Of a stretch of DNA of 64,000 nt, positions 8,050 to 17,064 are shown piece after piece. A program made the translations under genes and the position numbers. This DNA is from Trichlorobacter thiogenes. Its GTDB lineage: Bacteria; Desulfobacterota; Desulfuromonadia; Geobacterales; Pseudopelobacteraceae. Each line of letters begins with the position of its first letter. Position 1 is the stretch's first letter. The stretch lies in assembly GCF_900167465.1 (NCBI RefSeq), contig NZ_FUWR01000007.1, forward strand, positions 62,001-126,000, given 5' to 3'. The notes below the pieces were generated by a model. The model had not been told where the DNA came from. It ran no database searches and saw only the letters and a list, made by a program, of their open reading frames with translations.

Positions 8050-9006
8050 CTAATTGGCCCCGATACTGCAGCTGTCGATCAGAAACCGTGCGATGCTACG
8101 GCTGGCTGGCAGTGAGGGCAGCGCACCGATGCTGAACCAGCGGGCATCATCGATCTCTTTGCCATCCACGACAATATCACCGTAGGCGTAGTCCGCCACA
8201 AACCCCACCATCTGCTGAGACGGAAACGGCCAGGCCTGGCTGGCCACATAACGCACGTTTTTAATGGTAACCCCAGTTTCTTCCATCGCCTCCCGTATGG
8301 CACACTCCTCCATTGACTCTCCAACATCAAGAAAGCCTGCCACCAGACTGTAGCGCCCAACCGGCCATTCCGGTTTGTGAATCAGTAATAATTGATCATC
8401 ACGGCGGATCAGGACGATTGCACAAGGATGAATATGGGGGAAATGCTCATTGGTGCAGCCTACGCATTTTTTACCCCAGGATTCGGGCAGTTGTTCCAAA
8501 GGCTGACCACAGTACGAGCAGAAACGGCTCATCCGTTGCCAGTGCAGCAGTTGCTTGCCGATTCCGGCAACCGTCATCAGCTCTGGCGTAATCCGCTCAC
8601 GAAAGGCATTGAAGGGCTCTGCAACCAGTTCCGGCGGTATCTGCAGGCCGGAAGGAACTGAGGCTACCCGCACCGGTTTCCCTTGCAGTGTGCCAAATGA
8701 CAGGGGGGGATGTTTGAGTTGCAGCCAATCCGGACAGGCGCCCTCTGGCAGAAACAGTTCTCCAGCAACGTCACGCATGACAACGGTGGCACCTTGCAGC
8801 AGCACCCAGATACCGTCGGCATCAGTGGCCGGCTGTGGGGTGGGGTGCAGCACAAAGCCGTTTGGCAGGGCCTGACGGTTAAAGGGGAGGTTGATGGTTT
8901 CAGGGTAAGGCAGCTGTTGTTTTGTTGCTGCTGGTGACAGTTGGCGCTTCAGCGCAGCAACGGTAGCAGGGCTTTTACAGGAGGCGCCTAAAAGGGAATC
9001 AGACAT
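8050..9006 (-). CDS. nudC: NADH pyrophosphatase NudC (Nudix hydrolase)
   Basis: A 318-residue Nudix enzyme that cleaves NAD(H) to NMN(H) and AMP and can remove NAD caps from RNA. It has the NudC N-terminal domain, a four-Cys zinc ribbon (CSYCGQ ... CVGCTNEHFPHIHP) and a complete Nudix box (GFLDVGESMEECAIREAMEETGV pattern G-x5-E-x7-REAMEETG). The family-specific SQAWPFPSQQMVGF element follows. Length is slightly above the E. coli protein (257) because of a longer N-terminal domain. It is a single gene, convergent with the cyclase gene and 41 bases before the stop of the next minus-strand gene. Confidence 0.92.
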   Translation of the reverse strand: MSDSLLGASCKSPATVAALKRQLSPAATKQQLPYPETINLPFNRQALPNGFVLHPTPQPATDADGIWVLLQGATVVMRDVAGELFLPEGACPDWLQLKHPPLSFGTLQGKPVRVASVPSGLQIPPELVAEPFNAFRERITPELMTVAGIGKQLLHWQRMSRFCSYCGQPLEQLPESWGKKCVGCTNEHFPHIHPCAIVLIRRDDQLLLIHKPEWPVGRYSLVAGFLDVGESMEECAIREAMEETGVTIKNVRYVASQAWPFPSQQMVGFVADYAYGDIVVDGKEIDDARWFSIGALPSLPASRSIARFLIDSCSIGAN

Positions 9007-9047
9007 GGTGGTATCCTTACAAGCAGGTGTTTGAACGGACGAGCAGG

Positions 9048-10796
9048 CTACGGGGTAGATCTGCAGCTGAAATCAACATAGTCTGCAAAGGCATTAATGC
9101 CAAGTGGTCTGCTGAAAAAATAACCCTGCAGCTGATGGCATTGCCGTTCGGTCAGGAAGCTGGCTTGCTCGTGTGTTTCAACCCCTTCTGCAACAACAGT
9201 CAGGTGCAGGCTATGGGAAAGATTGAGTACGGAATCGACAATGGCAATGGCATTTTCGTCATGGGGAAGGTTCATGACAAATGATCGGTCGATCTTCAGC
9301 TCGGTCAGCGGCATCCGTTGCAGGTAATTTAATGATGAATAACCGGTGCCAAAGTCATCAATGGAGAGTTTGACCCCCAACTCCCGTAGTTGATACAGCG
9401 TGGCGATGGTCTGCTCAATATCCTGCATGACAACACTTTCAGTCAGCTCTAGACAGAGGAGCGCCGGGTTTATACCGGTCTGGTGAATGATTTTGGTGAC
9501 CGTTTCAGGCAGATTGCCGGCATGGAACTGTACTGCCGAGATATTCACTGATACTACAAGATCAGCCATACCGGCCTGTTGCCAGACCAGGTGCTGCCTG
9601 CAGGCGGTTTCCAGCACCCAGCTGCCAACATCAACAATCATGCCGGTTTCTTCCAGGATCGGTATGAACTCGTTTGGTGAAACCAGGTTGCCATGGGCTG
9701 TGGGACGCCAGCGCAGGAGCGCCTCCATGCCGCAGGGTATGCCGCTTTGCGTGTCAATCTTTGGTTGATACTCCAGAAAAAACTCGTTCCGTTCCAATGC
9801 ACGATGCAGGCCGGATTCCCGTGTCATCCGCTCACGCAGTTGAGCGCCCAACTCTTTTGAATAAAAGGAATATCTGTTGGTACCCATCAGCTTGGCCTGG
9901 GAAAGTGCGGCATTGGCATTTTGCAGCAGGCTGTCCATTGACTCGCCATCATGGGGAAACACAGAGATGCCGATACAGCCGGTTATGAACAGTTCACCGG
10001 AGCCGACTAAAAAAGGGCTGCTGAGCAGCTGGCGTAGTGCGGTTATACAGACATGCACTTCGTGGCAGTCAATCACCATGATCACAAACTGATCTGCACC
10101 CAATCTGCCGATAATCCGTTTGTCTGTCTGAAGTTGCTGCAAACGGTTGGCGGTTTCCACCAGCACAAGGTCGCCGGTTTCATGGCCAAGGGTCTTGTTG
10201 ACGGACTTCAGGTTGTCAAGATCCAGCAGCATCACAAACAGATTGCCGGGAAAGTCAGATTTAAGGAGCGCGGTGGAAAAGATCTCATGCAGGTATTTTC
10301 TGGTGGGCAGGCCGGTCAGTGGATCCCGCAGGCCAACATCCTGGAGCTGAGCTGCATGTTCATCAGCCGTCCGTTCAAGTTCCTGCATGCGCTTGCGAGC
10401 CGCTTGAGCCTCGTCTGATCGGGTTGTGACCGTGTTAATCGTCCGTTCAAGCACGGAAAAATCATGGATCGGCTTGGTGATATAATCCCAGGCCCCCTGC
10501 CGCATGGTTTCTATGGCGTAGCCAACCGATCCGTTGCCGGAAATAACCACTACCGGTGTGTCAGGTGAGTGCTGTTTGATGGCGTTAACTACCCCCAGCC
10601 CATCCAGTTCAGGCATCATCAGGTCGGTCAGCACAAGATCCGGGTTTAGCTCAGTAAATATCCTGATCCCTTCCTGACCGCTACAGGCCTGGTGTACTTC
10701 AAAGCCGGTATCTTCAAGAAAACCAACAATGCTGCGACGCAGGGCGTCATCATCATCAATGATCAAAATTGAACGGGAACAGGGCGAGTCGTACAT
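9048..10796 (-). CDS. Response regulator with GGDEF and EAL domains (c-di-GMP phosphodiesterase)
   Basis: A 582-residue cytoplasmic regulator. Residues 9-125 are a receiver domain with acidic pocket (IIDDDD) and phospho-acceptor D58 in LVLTDLMMPELDG. Residues ~150-320 are a GGDEF domain whose signature is degenerate (GADQF), so it is unlikely to make c-di-GMP. Residues ~330-575 form an EAL domain with all key elements visible: EALLRW, SVNISAVQF, ELTES, DDFGTGYSSL, KIDRSF and AEGVET. Phosphorylation probably controls c-di-GMP hydrolysis. It lies 19 bases downstream of a multi-PAS histidine kinase gene, its presumed partner. Confidence 0.9.
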   Translation of the reverse strand: MYDSPCSRSILIIDDDDALRRSIVGFLEDTGFEVHQACSGQEGIRIFTELNPDLVLTDLMMPELDGLGVVNAIKQHSPDTPVVVISGNGSVGYAIETMRQGAWDYITKPIHDFSVLERTINTVTTRSDEAQAARKRMQELERTADEHAAQLQDVGLRDPLTGLPTRKYLHEIFSTALLKSDFPGNLFVMLLDLDNLKSVNKTLGHETGDLVLVETANRLQQLQTDKRIIGRLGADQFVIMVIDCHEVHVCITALRQLLSSPFLVGSGELFITGCIGISVFPHDGESMDSLLQNANAALSQAKLMGTNRYSFYSKELGAQLRERMTRESGLHRALERNEFFLEYQPKIDTQSGIPCGMEALLRWRPTAHGNLVSPNEFIPILEETGMIVDVGSWVLETACRQHLVWQQAGMADLVVSVNISAVQFHAGNLPETVTKIIHQTGINPALLCLELTESVVMQDIEQTIATLYQLRELGVKLSIDDFGTGYSSLNYLQRMPLTELKIDRSFVMNLPHDENAIAIVDSVLNLSHSLHLTVVAEGVETHEQASFLTERQCHQLQGYFFSRPLGINAFADYVDFSCRSTP

Positions 10797-10815
10797 GGCT
10801 GGTCAGTCCTTGGTG

Positions 10816-13194
10816 CTATGAAATCGGGATTGAGATGGTGAAGCAACTACCCTTGCCTGGAGATGCCGAGGCTGTCAAGAGGCCATTATGATTTTTGGTA
10901 ATAATGGCGTGGGATACCGCCAGACCAAGTCCGGTTCCCCGGCCAACCTCTTTGGTGGTGAAAAATGGCTCAAAGACGCGCCGTCGGACCTCTTCAGGCA
11001 TACCAGGGCCGTTGTCTTCCACGGTAATGACAATGTTTGTGTCTTTGGGGCAGGCGCTGATTTTGATCTCCTTGGGGGCCTCACTGTTCCAGTTATGCAG
11101 TGCCTGAGCTGCGTTCTTCAGCAGGTTGATCAGCACCTGTTCAATCTCGGTTACGTTCATGGCAACCAGGGGAAGCTCTCTGGTGTAGTTACGGATCAGG
11201 TTAATGGAGCTGAAATGATAGGTTCTGCGCAGATCATAGTCAGTGGCAGCCAGTTCAATGGCATGTTCAAGCACATCAAAAAGCGGTGCCGGGTGGCGAT
11301 CAGTACCGCTGCTTCTGCTGAACTGCAACATGTTGTCCATAATCCGGGAGGCCCGTCGTGCGGCATCCTGCATACTGCAAAGGTAGCCGGGGATCTCTCG
11401 TTGTTCAAGATACTGCTGCAGTGCTGTGAGATCCAGCCCTAACGCTTCAGCCACCTGCCGGTTTTTGGGCAATTCAGAGGAAAGCCGACGCTGGAGATTC
11501 TGCAGATCCTGTGCAATTATGCCCAGCGGGTTGTTGATCTCATGGGCCATGCCGGCGGCAAGTCCGCTGATCATCAACATCTTTTCATGCTGTAACATGA
11601 TTTCAAGGGTTTTTCGGTGTTCGGTGGTATCAACCACAAATCCGTCAAGTTGTGATATTTCACCACTGCTGCTGTCATAGATTCCCTTCATATACATGGT
11701 TGCATAAAAGCGAGTGCCATCTTTCCGAAGGAACTGGACGTCATCAACAACCAGGGTCTCTTTTTCGTGGAGCCGGGAAATGATCTCTTTGCGCTGCTCT
11801 GCACTGGCGTAGACCTGACTGGGAATATCCTGCACCAGGTTAATCATCTCTTCAGGGCTGCTGTAGCCGAAGATCTTGGCAAAAACAGTATTGACGCTGA
11901 TAAACTGCCCAGCTGTTATGGATTGGAAAATACCGATTGGCGCGTTGTTGAAAATTGCCTTATAGGTCGCTTCTGAGCTTTCCAGCTGTTCTTCAATCCG
12001 TTTTTGATCGGTTGTATCCTGGTAGAGTGAGATGGCGTGGGCACGTTTATCAATCATGATGATTCTGACATACAGGATACCGCTGCGCTGTTCTCCTGTA
12101 GCGGTACGGGTCTGCACCTCTTCCCCGTTAATAACCCCGTAATCAGTCAGCTTCTTGAATAGACGTGCGTCATCATCAGGGTTCCAGAGTAGTCCTAGCT
12201 CTTTGAGTGTCTTGCCGACAATCCCTTCCTTCCGGTAACCACTTAGTACGCAAAAACTATGGTTAACATCAACACAGCGTCGGTTTGTCAACTCCGTAAT
12301 GGAAATAGCAATCGGGTTCTCTTCAAAGATCGCCTTGAACCGTTTCTCGCTGCTGCGCAACGCCTCCATTGCTTTAAAACGGTCAGTAACATCAATATGC
12401 AGTCCGAAAATAGCGGTGATCTGGTTGTCATGTCTGATGGGGGCAACGATAGTACGGTAGATCTGCTCATTTTCACGCAGTTCTAGATCCAGCGTGTATC
12501 CCTCTAAAGCCTGCTCTTGCGAGATTTTCCAGAGCCGGCAAAGCTCTGGTGATACCCGGTCTTCTTCTGCTGTGTTGCCAATACAGACGTTATAGTGACG
12601 TGCATGGAGATCGTTTTGCAGCAGCAACCGTCCCTTGGTGTCGCGGATCCAGATATCAAACGGGATACTCTCAAAAAGAGTTTCAAGCAGGATGTTTTTT
12701 TCTTGGAGTGCTGACTCTGCTGTTTTCAGATCAGTGATGTCACGGCCTTCAGGTATGAGGTAGATAACGGCTCCACTCTCGTCTGTAAGCGGCTTCAGTG
12801 TTGCATCAATAGTGCGTAGTCTGCCAGCGCCATCCCGGTGGGTGGCCTCAAAACGGATGAATTCTCCTGCTGCACAGCGTGCAATATAGGTTTGCAGCTG
12901 TCTCTGGAGCGCCTGATCATGGCACCACCAAGGGGTGGACCAGAATTTTTTGCCAACTACGGCTGCTTTGTCAATGCCGGCAAATTCAAGGGCGGTCTGG
13001 TTTGCATCAAGCAGGGTGCCGTCTGGTGCAAGCAGGCCCTGCAGTTGAAAGGTGTTGTTAAAGATGGCAGATTGAAGCAGGAGGCGTGTTGTGTTGCCAC
13101 GTTTGCTCTTGTGTCGATAGATCACCAACAGCATGGTGACACTGCATAGCAGCAGTATCACCATGCCGGCAATCAATACAGAGGAAAGGTACAT
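10816..13194 (-). CDS. Multi-PAS sensor histidine kinase
   Basis: A 792-residue kinase anchored by one N-terminal membrane helix (residues 4-26). About four PAS domains follow (roughly 40-155, 165-280, 285-400 and 410-530). The phospho-acceptor motif [11 protein letters not shown] lies near residue 550, of the NtrB/HisKA type, and a C-terminal HATPase has [12 protein letters not shown] and [11 protein letters not shown]. There is almost no periplasmic part, so signals are probably cytoplasmic (redox, small molecules). The stop is 19 bases before the GGDEF/EAL response regulator, so the pair likely forms one operon and one phosphorelay. Confidence 0.9.
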   Translation of the reverse strand: MYLSSVLIAGMVILLLCSVTMLLVIYRHKSKRGNTTRLLLQSAIFNNTFQLQGLLAPDGTLLDANQTALEFAGIDKAAVVGKKFWSTPWWCHDQALQRQLQTYIARCAAGEFIRFEATHRDGAGRLRTIDATLKPLTDESGAVIYLIPEGRDITDLKTAESALQEKNILLETLFESIPFDIWIRDTKGRLLLQNDLHARHYNVCIGNTAEEDRVSPELCRLWKISQEQALEGYTLDLELRENEQIYRTIVAPIRHDNQITAIFGLHIDVTDRFKAMEALRSSEKRFKAIFEENPIAISITELTNRRCVDVNHSFCVLSGYRKEGIVGKTLKELGLLWNPDDDARLFKKLTDYGVINGEEVQTRTATGEQRSGILYVRIIMIDKRAHAISLYQDTTDQKRIEEQLESSEATYKAIFNNAPIGIFQSITAGQFISVNTVFAKIFGYSSPEEMINLVQDIPSQVYASAEQRKEIISRLHEKETLVVDDVQFLRKDGTRFYATMYMKGIYDSSSGEISQLDGFVVDTTEHRKTLEIMLQHEKMLMISGLAAGMAHEINNPLGIIAQDLQNLQRRLSSELPKNRQVAEALGLDLTALQQYLEQREIPGYLCSMQDAARRASRIMDNMLQFSRSSGTDRHPAPLFDVLEHAIELAATDYDLRRTYHFSSINLIRNYTRELPLVAMNVTEIEQVLINLLKNAAQALHNWNSEAPKEIKISACPKDTNIVITVEDNGPGMPEEVRRRVFEPFFTTKEVGRGTGLGLAVSHAIITKNHNGLLTASASPGKGSCFTISIPIS

Positions 13195-13210
13195 TAAGCT
13201 GGTCCGTTCT

Positions 13211-13358
13211 TAGCAGGCTGTTGAAAAACTACTGCGGAGCCCGTCTACGGCGTTGCGCGGTGCTCGCTTCTTCGTCTAACTAATTGTTATGCCTCAGTCG
13301 CTGTGCGACCTACGCCTTGTAGCCGTGCTTCCTCATAACGTTTTTCAACAACCTGTTA
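13211..13358. repeat. 148-bp inverted-repeat element (MITE-like)
   Basis: The left end TAGCAGGCTGTTGAAAAACT (13211-13230) is an imperfect inverted copy of the right end CGTTTTTCAACAACCTGTTA (13339-13358), matching at about 17 of 20 positions. TA dinucleotides sit at both outer edges, as expected for elements that insert at TA. The inside has no open reading frame of note. The right edge includes the stop codon of the chemoreceptor gene. It could fold into a long hairpin in the transcript. A non-autonomous mobile element is the best guess. Confidence 0.6.
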
Positions 13359-14996
13359 GAGTTTGAACTGTCCTACCAGGCGTTGCAGCTCTTCAGCCTG
13401 TCGGGATACGTTGTCTGCTGCCCGGCCGGTTTCACTAATGCCGGTGCTGTTCTGATGGGCAAGTTCATTCAGACTCATGACGTTGTTGCTGATCTCACGG
13501 GTAGTGCAGGTCTGTTCTTCTGCCGCCGTGGCGATCTGGCTGATCTGATCAGTAACCGCATTGACCTGGGCCAAGATTGTCTGTAAGGAACTTTCAAGTT
13601 GGGCGGCTTCCGCAGCACCACGTTCTGTTCCTTTAACCCCTTCATCCATCGAAGCGATGGCACGACCGGTTTCTTGCTGGATTGTCTTGATCATTTCGCT
13701 GATTTCTTTGGTTGCACGTGTGGTCCGTTCAGCCAGTGCTCGTACTTCATCGGCAACCACTGCAAAACCACGCCCCTGCTCACCGGCGCGGGCAGCTTCA
13801 ATGGCAGCGTTAAGGGCCAGCAGATTGGTCTGATCAGCAATATCTTCAATGGTACCGACAATGGCACCGATCTGATCGGAACGTTGTCCCAGCGATTCCA
13901 CCAGCGCAGCATTTCGTTTGGTTGCTTCTCCACGGCTGCGGATACCATCAATGGTGCTGGTGACCACCTCAAAACCATGCTGGGTGGTATTGGCAGCCTG
14001 TTGGGCACCATCAGCGGCCATGTGGCAGTTGTTGGCAATATCGCCTGAGGTGGCGGACATCTCTTCACCTGCTGTGGCCAGATTGGTTGATTGGGACGAT
14101 AGTTGATTCACGCTTTCCTGCATCTCTCGCGAGGTGGATTGCAGCTCTGTTGCAGAAGATGCCAGCTGGAGTGCAGTGCTTGAAAGCTGGGAGATGATCT
14201 CGTGCAGTTTTACCACAAAGGTGTTGAACCATTGGCTCAGCTCGCCAACCTCATTTTTCCCATGAATCGGTAGGCGCTTGGTGAGATCACCTTCACCCTG
14301 GGCAATGTCTTTGATGGTTTCAACCACCTCTTTAATCGGCCCGGTAACGGAGCGGGCCACCAGCCAGGCCAGGAAAAACATAAGTCCTAAGATAACCAGC
14401 AGGGCGGCTCCAATACTGAACTGGATCTTGCGCATGGCGGAATCAACATCATCAATATAGATCCCGGTTCCAATGATCCAGCCCCAGGGCTGAAACTGTT
14501 CAACATAGGAGAGCTTGGGAACCGGCTTTGTGCTACCAGCCTTTGGCCAGGCATAATTGACAAATCCTTTTCCCTTGTCTTTACAGACCGCAACCATTTC
14601 AACAAATAGCGCCTTGCCATTTGGATCTTTGTTCTCGGTCAGGTCTGAACCGTTTAACTCCGGTTTTAATGGGTGCATGACCATTTTGGGGCCAAGGTCA
14701 TTGATCCAGAGGTAGTTGCTGCCATTGTCGTAACGGATGCTGGCGATACGCTCAGAGGAACGTTTTATTGCCTCTTCCTTGGTTAGCGCACCTGACTCTA
14801 CCTGTTTCTGATATGAGACAAGCATGCTGGTTGCCTGCTGTACCAAGGCACTGATGGCTGCTTTTTTCTCAAGCATGATCAGTCCGTGGATATAAGGAAT
14901 CAGCAGCGTAAAGCATGCCACTACGAGTACCAGCCAGGTTGCCAGTGAGAGCCCGATAATCTTGCCGAAAATTCCCCAATCACGGTAACTTTTCAT
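13356..14996 (-). CDS. Methyl-accepting chemotaxis protein
   Basis: A 546-residue chemoreceptor. It has a membrane helix at residues 13-35, a periplasmic single-Cache sensor at ~36-188 (with the [21 protein letters not shown] and [16 protein letters not shown] motifs typical of sCache_2), a second helix at ~192-212 and a HAMP domain at ~213-265. The long cytoplasmic coiled coil has the conserved tip [18 protein letters not shown] and [18 protein letters not shown]. The ligand is unknown; sCache_2 sensors often bind small organic acids. It lacks a C-terminal CheR-tethering pentapeptide. The stop codon coincides with the edge of the inverted-repeat element, but the C-terminus ([10 protein letters not shown]) is normal for the family. 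Confidence 0.92.
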   Translation of the reverse strand: MKSYRDWGIFGKIIGLSLATWLVLVVACFTLLIPYIHGLIMLEKKAAISALVQQATSMLVSYQKQVESGALTKEEAIKRSSERIASIRYDNGSNYLWINDLGPKMVMHPLKPELNGSDLTENKDPNGKALFVEMVAVCKDKGKGFVNYAWPKAGSTKPVPKLSYVEQFQPWGWIIGTGIYIDDVDSAMRKIQFSIGAALLVILGLMFFLAWLVARSVTGPIKEVVETIKDIAQGEGDLTKRLPIHGKNEVGELSQWFNTFVVKLHEIISQLSSTALQLASSATELQSTSREMQESVNQLSSQSTNLATAGEEMSATSGDIANNCHMAADGAQQAANTTQHGFEVVTSTIDGIRSRGEATKRNAALVESLGQRSDQIGAIVGTIEDIADQTNLLALNAAIEAARAGEQGRGFAVVADEVRALAERTTRATKEISEMIKTIQQETGRAIASMDEGVKGTERGAAEAAQLESSLQTILAQVNAVTDQISQIATAAEEQTCTTREISNNVMSLNELAHQNSTGISETGRAADNVSRQAEELQRLVGQFKL

Positions 14997-15137
14997 ACAT
15001 TCCTCCCTTCAGCGGCTGCATACGCCTGGTTGATACATGGTGTTGTGCCGATCTGGTTCAACCTGTTTTTAATTATAATACAGTTTGATCCAAATGACAG
15101 CATTGCCATAAATTATATTTATTAGAAACTCTTTTCC

Positions 15138-15165
15138 TTGACCTGAGAGCCAAAGCCCGTACAAT
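15138..15165 (+). promoter_or_regulatory. Promoter for mltG, implying a leaderless mRNA
   Basis: TTGACC (15138-15143) and TACAAT (15160-15165) are separated by 16 bases. Transcription would begin about 6-7 bases past the -10 box, at or next to the ATG at 15172. No Shine-Dalgarno sequence lies between them, so the message may be leaderless. The boxes are seen; promoter use is inferred. Confidence 0.5.
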
Positions 15166-15171
15166 TAGCCT

Positions 15172-16203
15172 ATGTCTCTTCGCTTACCACGTATTTCGAC
15201 TATTTCAACACGTCGTATTATTCCCTGGCTATTTCGTGGCTGCACCCTGCTTTTTCTGGGCTGGTATCTGGTGCTCCTGTATCTGCCTGTTGGTGATGCT
15301 ACACGGGTATATGGGCTTACGGTACCTAAAGGGGCCGGTTTTGCAGGCGTTGCCAACGAATTAAAGCAGGCCGGAGTGATCCGTAGCAGTCTGCATCTAC
15401 GGCTGGTTGCCCGGTTGCGCGGTTTGGACCGCAGGATGCAGACCGGTGATTATCGTATATCCAGCGCCATGGTGCCGTCGCAAATTCTTGAAAAACTGGC
15501 CAACGGACAGACCGATGCCTGCAAGTTTACCCTTCCTGAGGGGTATTCCATCTACCAGGCTGCTGAACTGCTGCATAAACAAGGCGTTTTTGACCGCGCT
15601 GCGTTTTTGGAGGCCTGTTCAGACCGTAGCTTGCTTACTGAACTTGGCATTAACGCAAAGAGTGTTGAGGGGTATCTGTTTCCAGGTACCTATCAAATTG
15701 GTTTCCATATGGATGAGGCAGGTCTGGTAACGGAGATGGTGCGCGCCTTCCGGCATAAGGCTGAAGGGTTCAAGCCGTTGCTTGATGCAGCTGGAATGAC
15801 GATTGAGCAGGTTGTAATCCTTGCTTCCATTATTGAACGGGAAGCCGTTTCAGCAGAAGAAAAACCGTTGATCGCGTCGGTATTTTTGAATCGTTTGAGG
15901 ATCGGTATGCCGCTGCAGAGTGATCCAACCGCCATTTACGGCGCCAAGGTTTTTGGTGGCACCGTCACAAAGCAGGATCTGCAGCGAACTACTCTTTATA
16001 ATACCTATAAAGTTAAGGGGTTGCCTGTTGGTCCGATTGGAAATCCTGGTTTGGAGGCGATGCAGGCAGTACTGCAACCAGCCAAGACAGATTATTTGTA
16101 TTTTGTTGCCCGCAAGAATGGAACACACCAGTTTTCAAGGACATTGGCCGAACATAATCAGGGTGTTAACAGGTTTTTGAAAAAGGGCGCGAAGAAAAGA
16201 TAG
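15172..16203 (+). CDS. mltG: Endolytic murein transglycosylase MltG (YceG)
   Basis: A 343-residue inner-membrane enzyme that cuts nascent peptidoglycan strands and ends their elongation. One membrane helix (residues ~18-38) is followed by a LysM-like region and the YceG catalytic domain. The signature ILASIIEREAVSAEEKPLIASVF carries the catalytic Glu. The downstream LQSDPTAIYG, YNTYKVKGLPVGPIGNPG and YFVARKNGTHQFSRTLAEHN motifs are diagnostic. Length matches E. coli MltG (340). The promoter -10 box almost touches the start codon. It converges with the HDOD gene, 12 bases away. Confidence 0.93.
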   Translation: MSLRLPRISTISTRRIIPWLFRGCTLLFLGWYLVLLYLPVGDATRVYGLTVPKGAGFAGVANELKQAGVIRSSLHLRLVARLRGLDRRMQTGDYRISSAMVPSQILEKLANGQTDACKFTLPEGYSIYQAAELLHKQGVFDRAAFLEACSDRSLLTELGINAKSVEGYLFPGTYQIGFHMDEAGLVTEMVRAFRHKAEGFKPLLDAAGMTIEQVVILASIIEREAVSAEEKPLIASVFLNRLRIGMPLQSDPTAIYGAKVFGGTVTKQDLQRTTLYNTYKVKGLPVGPIGNPGLEAMQAVLQPAKTDYLYFVARKNGTHQFSRTLAEHNQGVNRFLKKGAKKR

Positions 16204-16215
16204 TAGCAAAGCGTG

Positions 16216-17064
16216 CTATGCCATGCTGATGCCGTCTGCATCTTCTATGATGATCTCCAGCTCAGCCAGTGCAATCTCTTTTAAGCCCAAAAGATGTGCT
16301 TCCGGCGCTGAAAAAATTGAGATAGTTGGATCTGCCGGGTACAGTGACCTACCAAGCTTTTTACAGGCCAGATTAGAAAGCCGAACCGCAACCAGCAGGA
16401 TGTTTGATTGATCAAACTCGGCAGTATGATGATTTTTAGCTATGTCACAATAAAAGTCAGGAAAGTTCCAGGCCTTCATCAGATTGTACCCCACCTCTTC
16501 GTGCATCGCCTCCATGATTTCACTGATTAACTGATCGGAAAACAGAACCGAGCTTTCTTTGCTTTTTTGAATATCATCAAGAACTTTCAAAAGGGCCAGG
16601 CTGCCAATGTCATGCATCAGCCCCCCCATGAACGCCTCAGAGGCCATGCCAGGGTAGCCGGCCTTGCGGGTCAGCCATTTTGCACCAACAGCACAGGCCA
16701 GTGCATGCCCCCATAGGCTTTGCATCAGACGATTTAAGGTTTCGTTTGGTGAGTTGTAAAATTCAAACTGTGATGCCAGCATGGCCATGTTGGCAATTTC
16801 CTGCGCCCCCAGCCGGATGATGGCATCTTTTATGGTGGCAATCTTGTTCAAGCCGGCATAGTAAGATGAGTTCGCAACTTTAAGTACTCGACCTGAAAGG
16901 GATTGGTCCTCACTGATTAGCTCAATTATATCATCAATTTCAAAGCTGCGGGATGATAGCAGTTGCTGCAGTTTGACTGCAACAGTATGAAAGACCGGCA
17001 GTTCCTGCAGGTTGCCTTCCAGGCGCTCCTGAATCAGCCGGACTAATGGTTTTTCAGTCGTCAT
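16216..17064 (-). CDS. HDOD-domain signalling protein
   Basis: A 282-residue protein made of one HDOD domain (residues ~15-225), an HD-related helical fold without the catalytic HD pair. Motifs include QSLSGRVLKVANSSYYAG, IKDAIIRLGAQEIANMAM, SLWGHALACAVGAKWL and AFMGGLMHDIGSLALL. Such proteins act as regulatory adaptors in motility, type IV pili and c-di-GMP signalling. The start overlaps the end of the PilB/GspE-like ATPase gene by 4 bases, so the two are translated together. This suggests that it modulates the ATPase or its secretion or pilus system. Confidence 0.88.
   Translation of the reverse strand: MTTEKPLVRLIQERLEGNLQELPVFHTVAVKLQQLLSSRSFEIDDIIELISEDQSLSGRVLKVANSSYYAGLNKIATIKDAIIRLGAQEIANMAMLASQFEFYNSPNETLNRLMQSLWGHALACAVGAKWLTRKAGYPGMASEAFMGGLMHDIGSLALLKVLDDIQKSKESSVLFSDQLISEIMEAMHEEVGYNLMKAWNFPDFYCDIAKNHHTAEFDQSNILLVAVRLSNLACKKLGRSLYPADPTISIFSAPEAHLLGLKEIALAELEIIIEDADGISMA

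Noticed and set aside
10888-11442. 184-codon plus-strand frame over the multi-PAS kinase gene
   Set aside because: Opposite-strand shadow of the kinase ATPase domain.
14997-15137. Flagellar-type or sigma-54 promoter for the chemoreceptor gene
   Set aside because: AT-rich stretch with a TATAAT on the minus strand, but no matching -35, sigma-28 or -24/-12 pattern at proper spacing.
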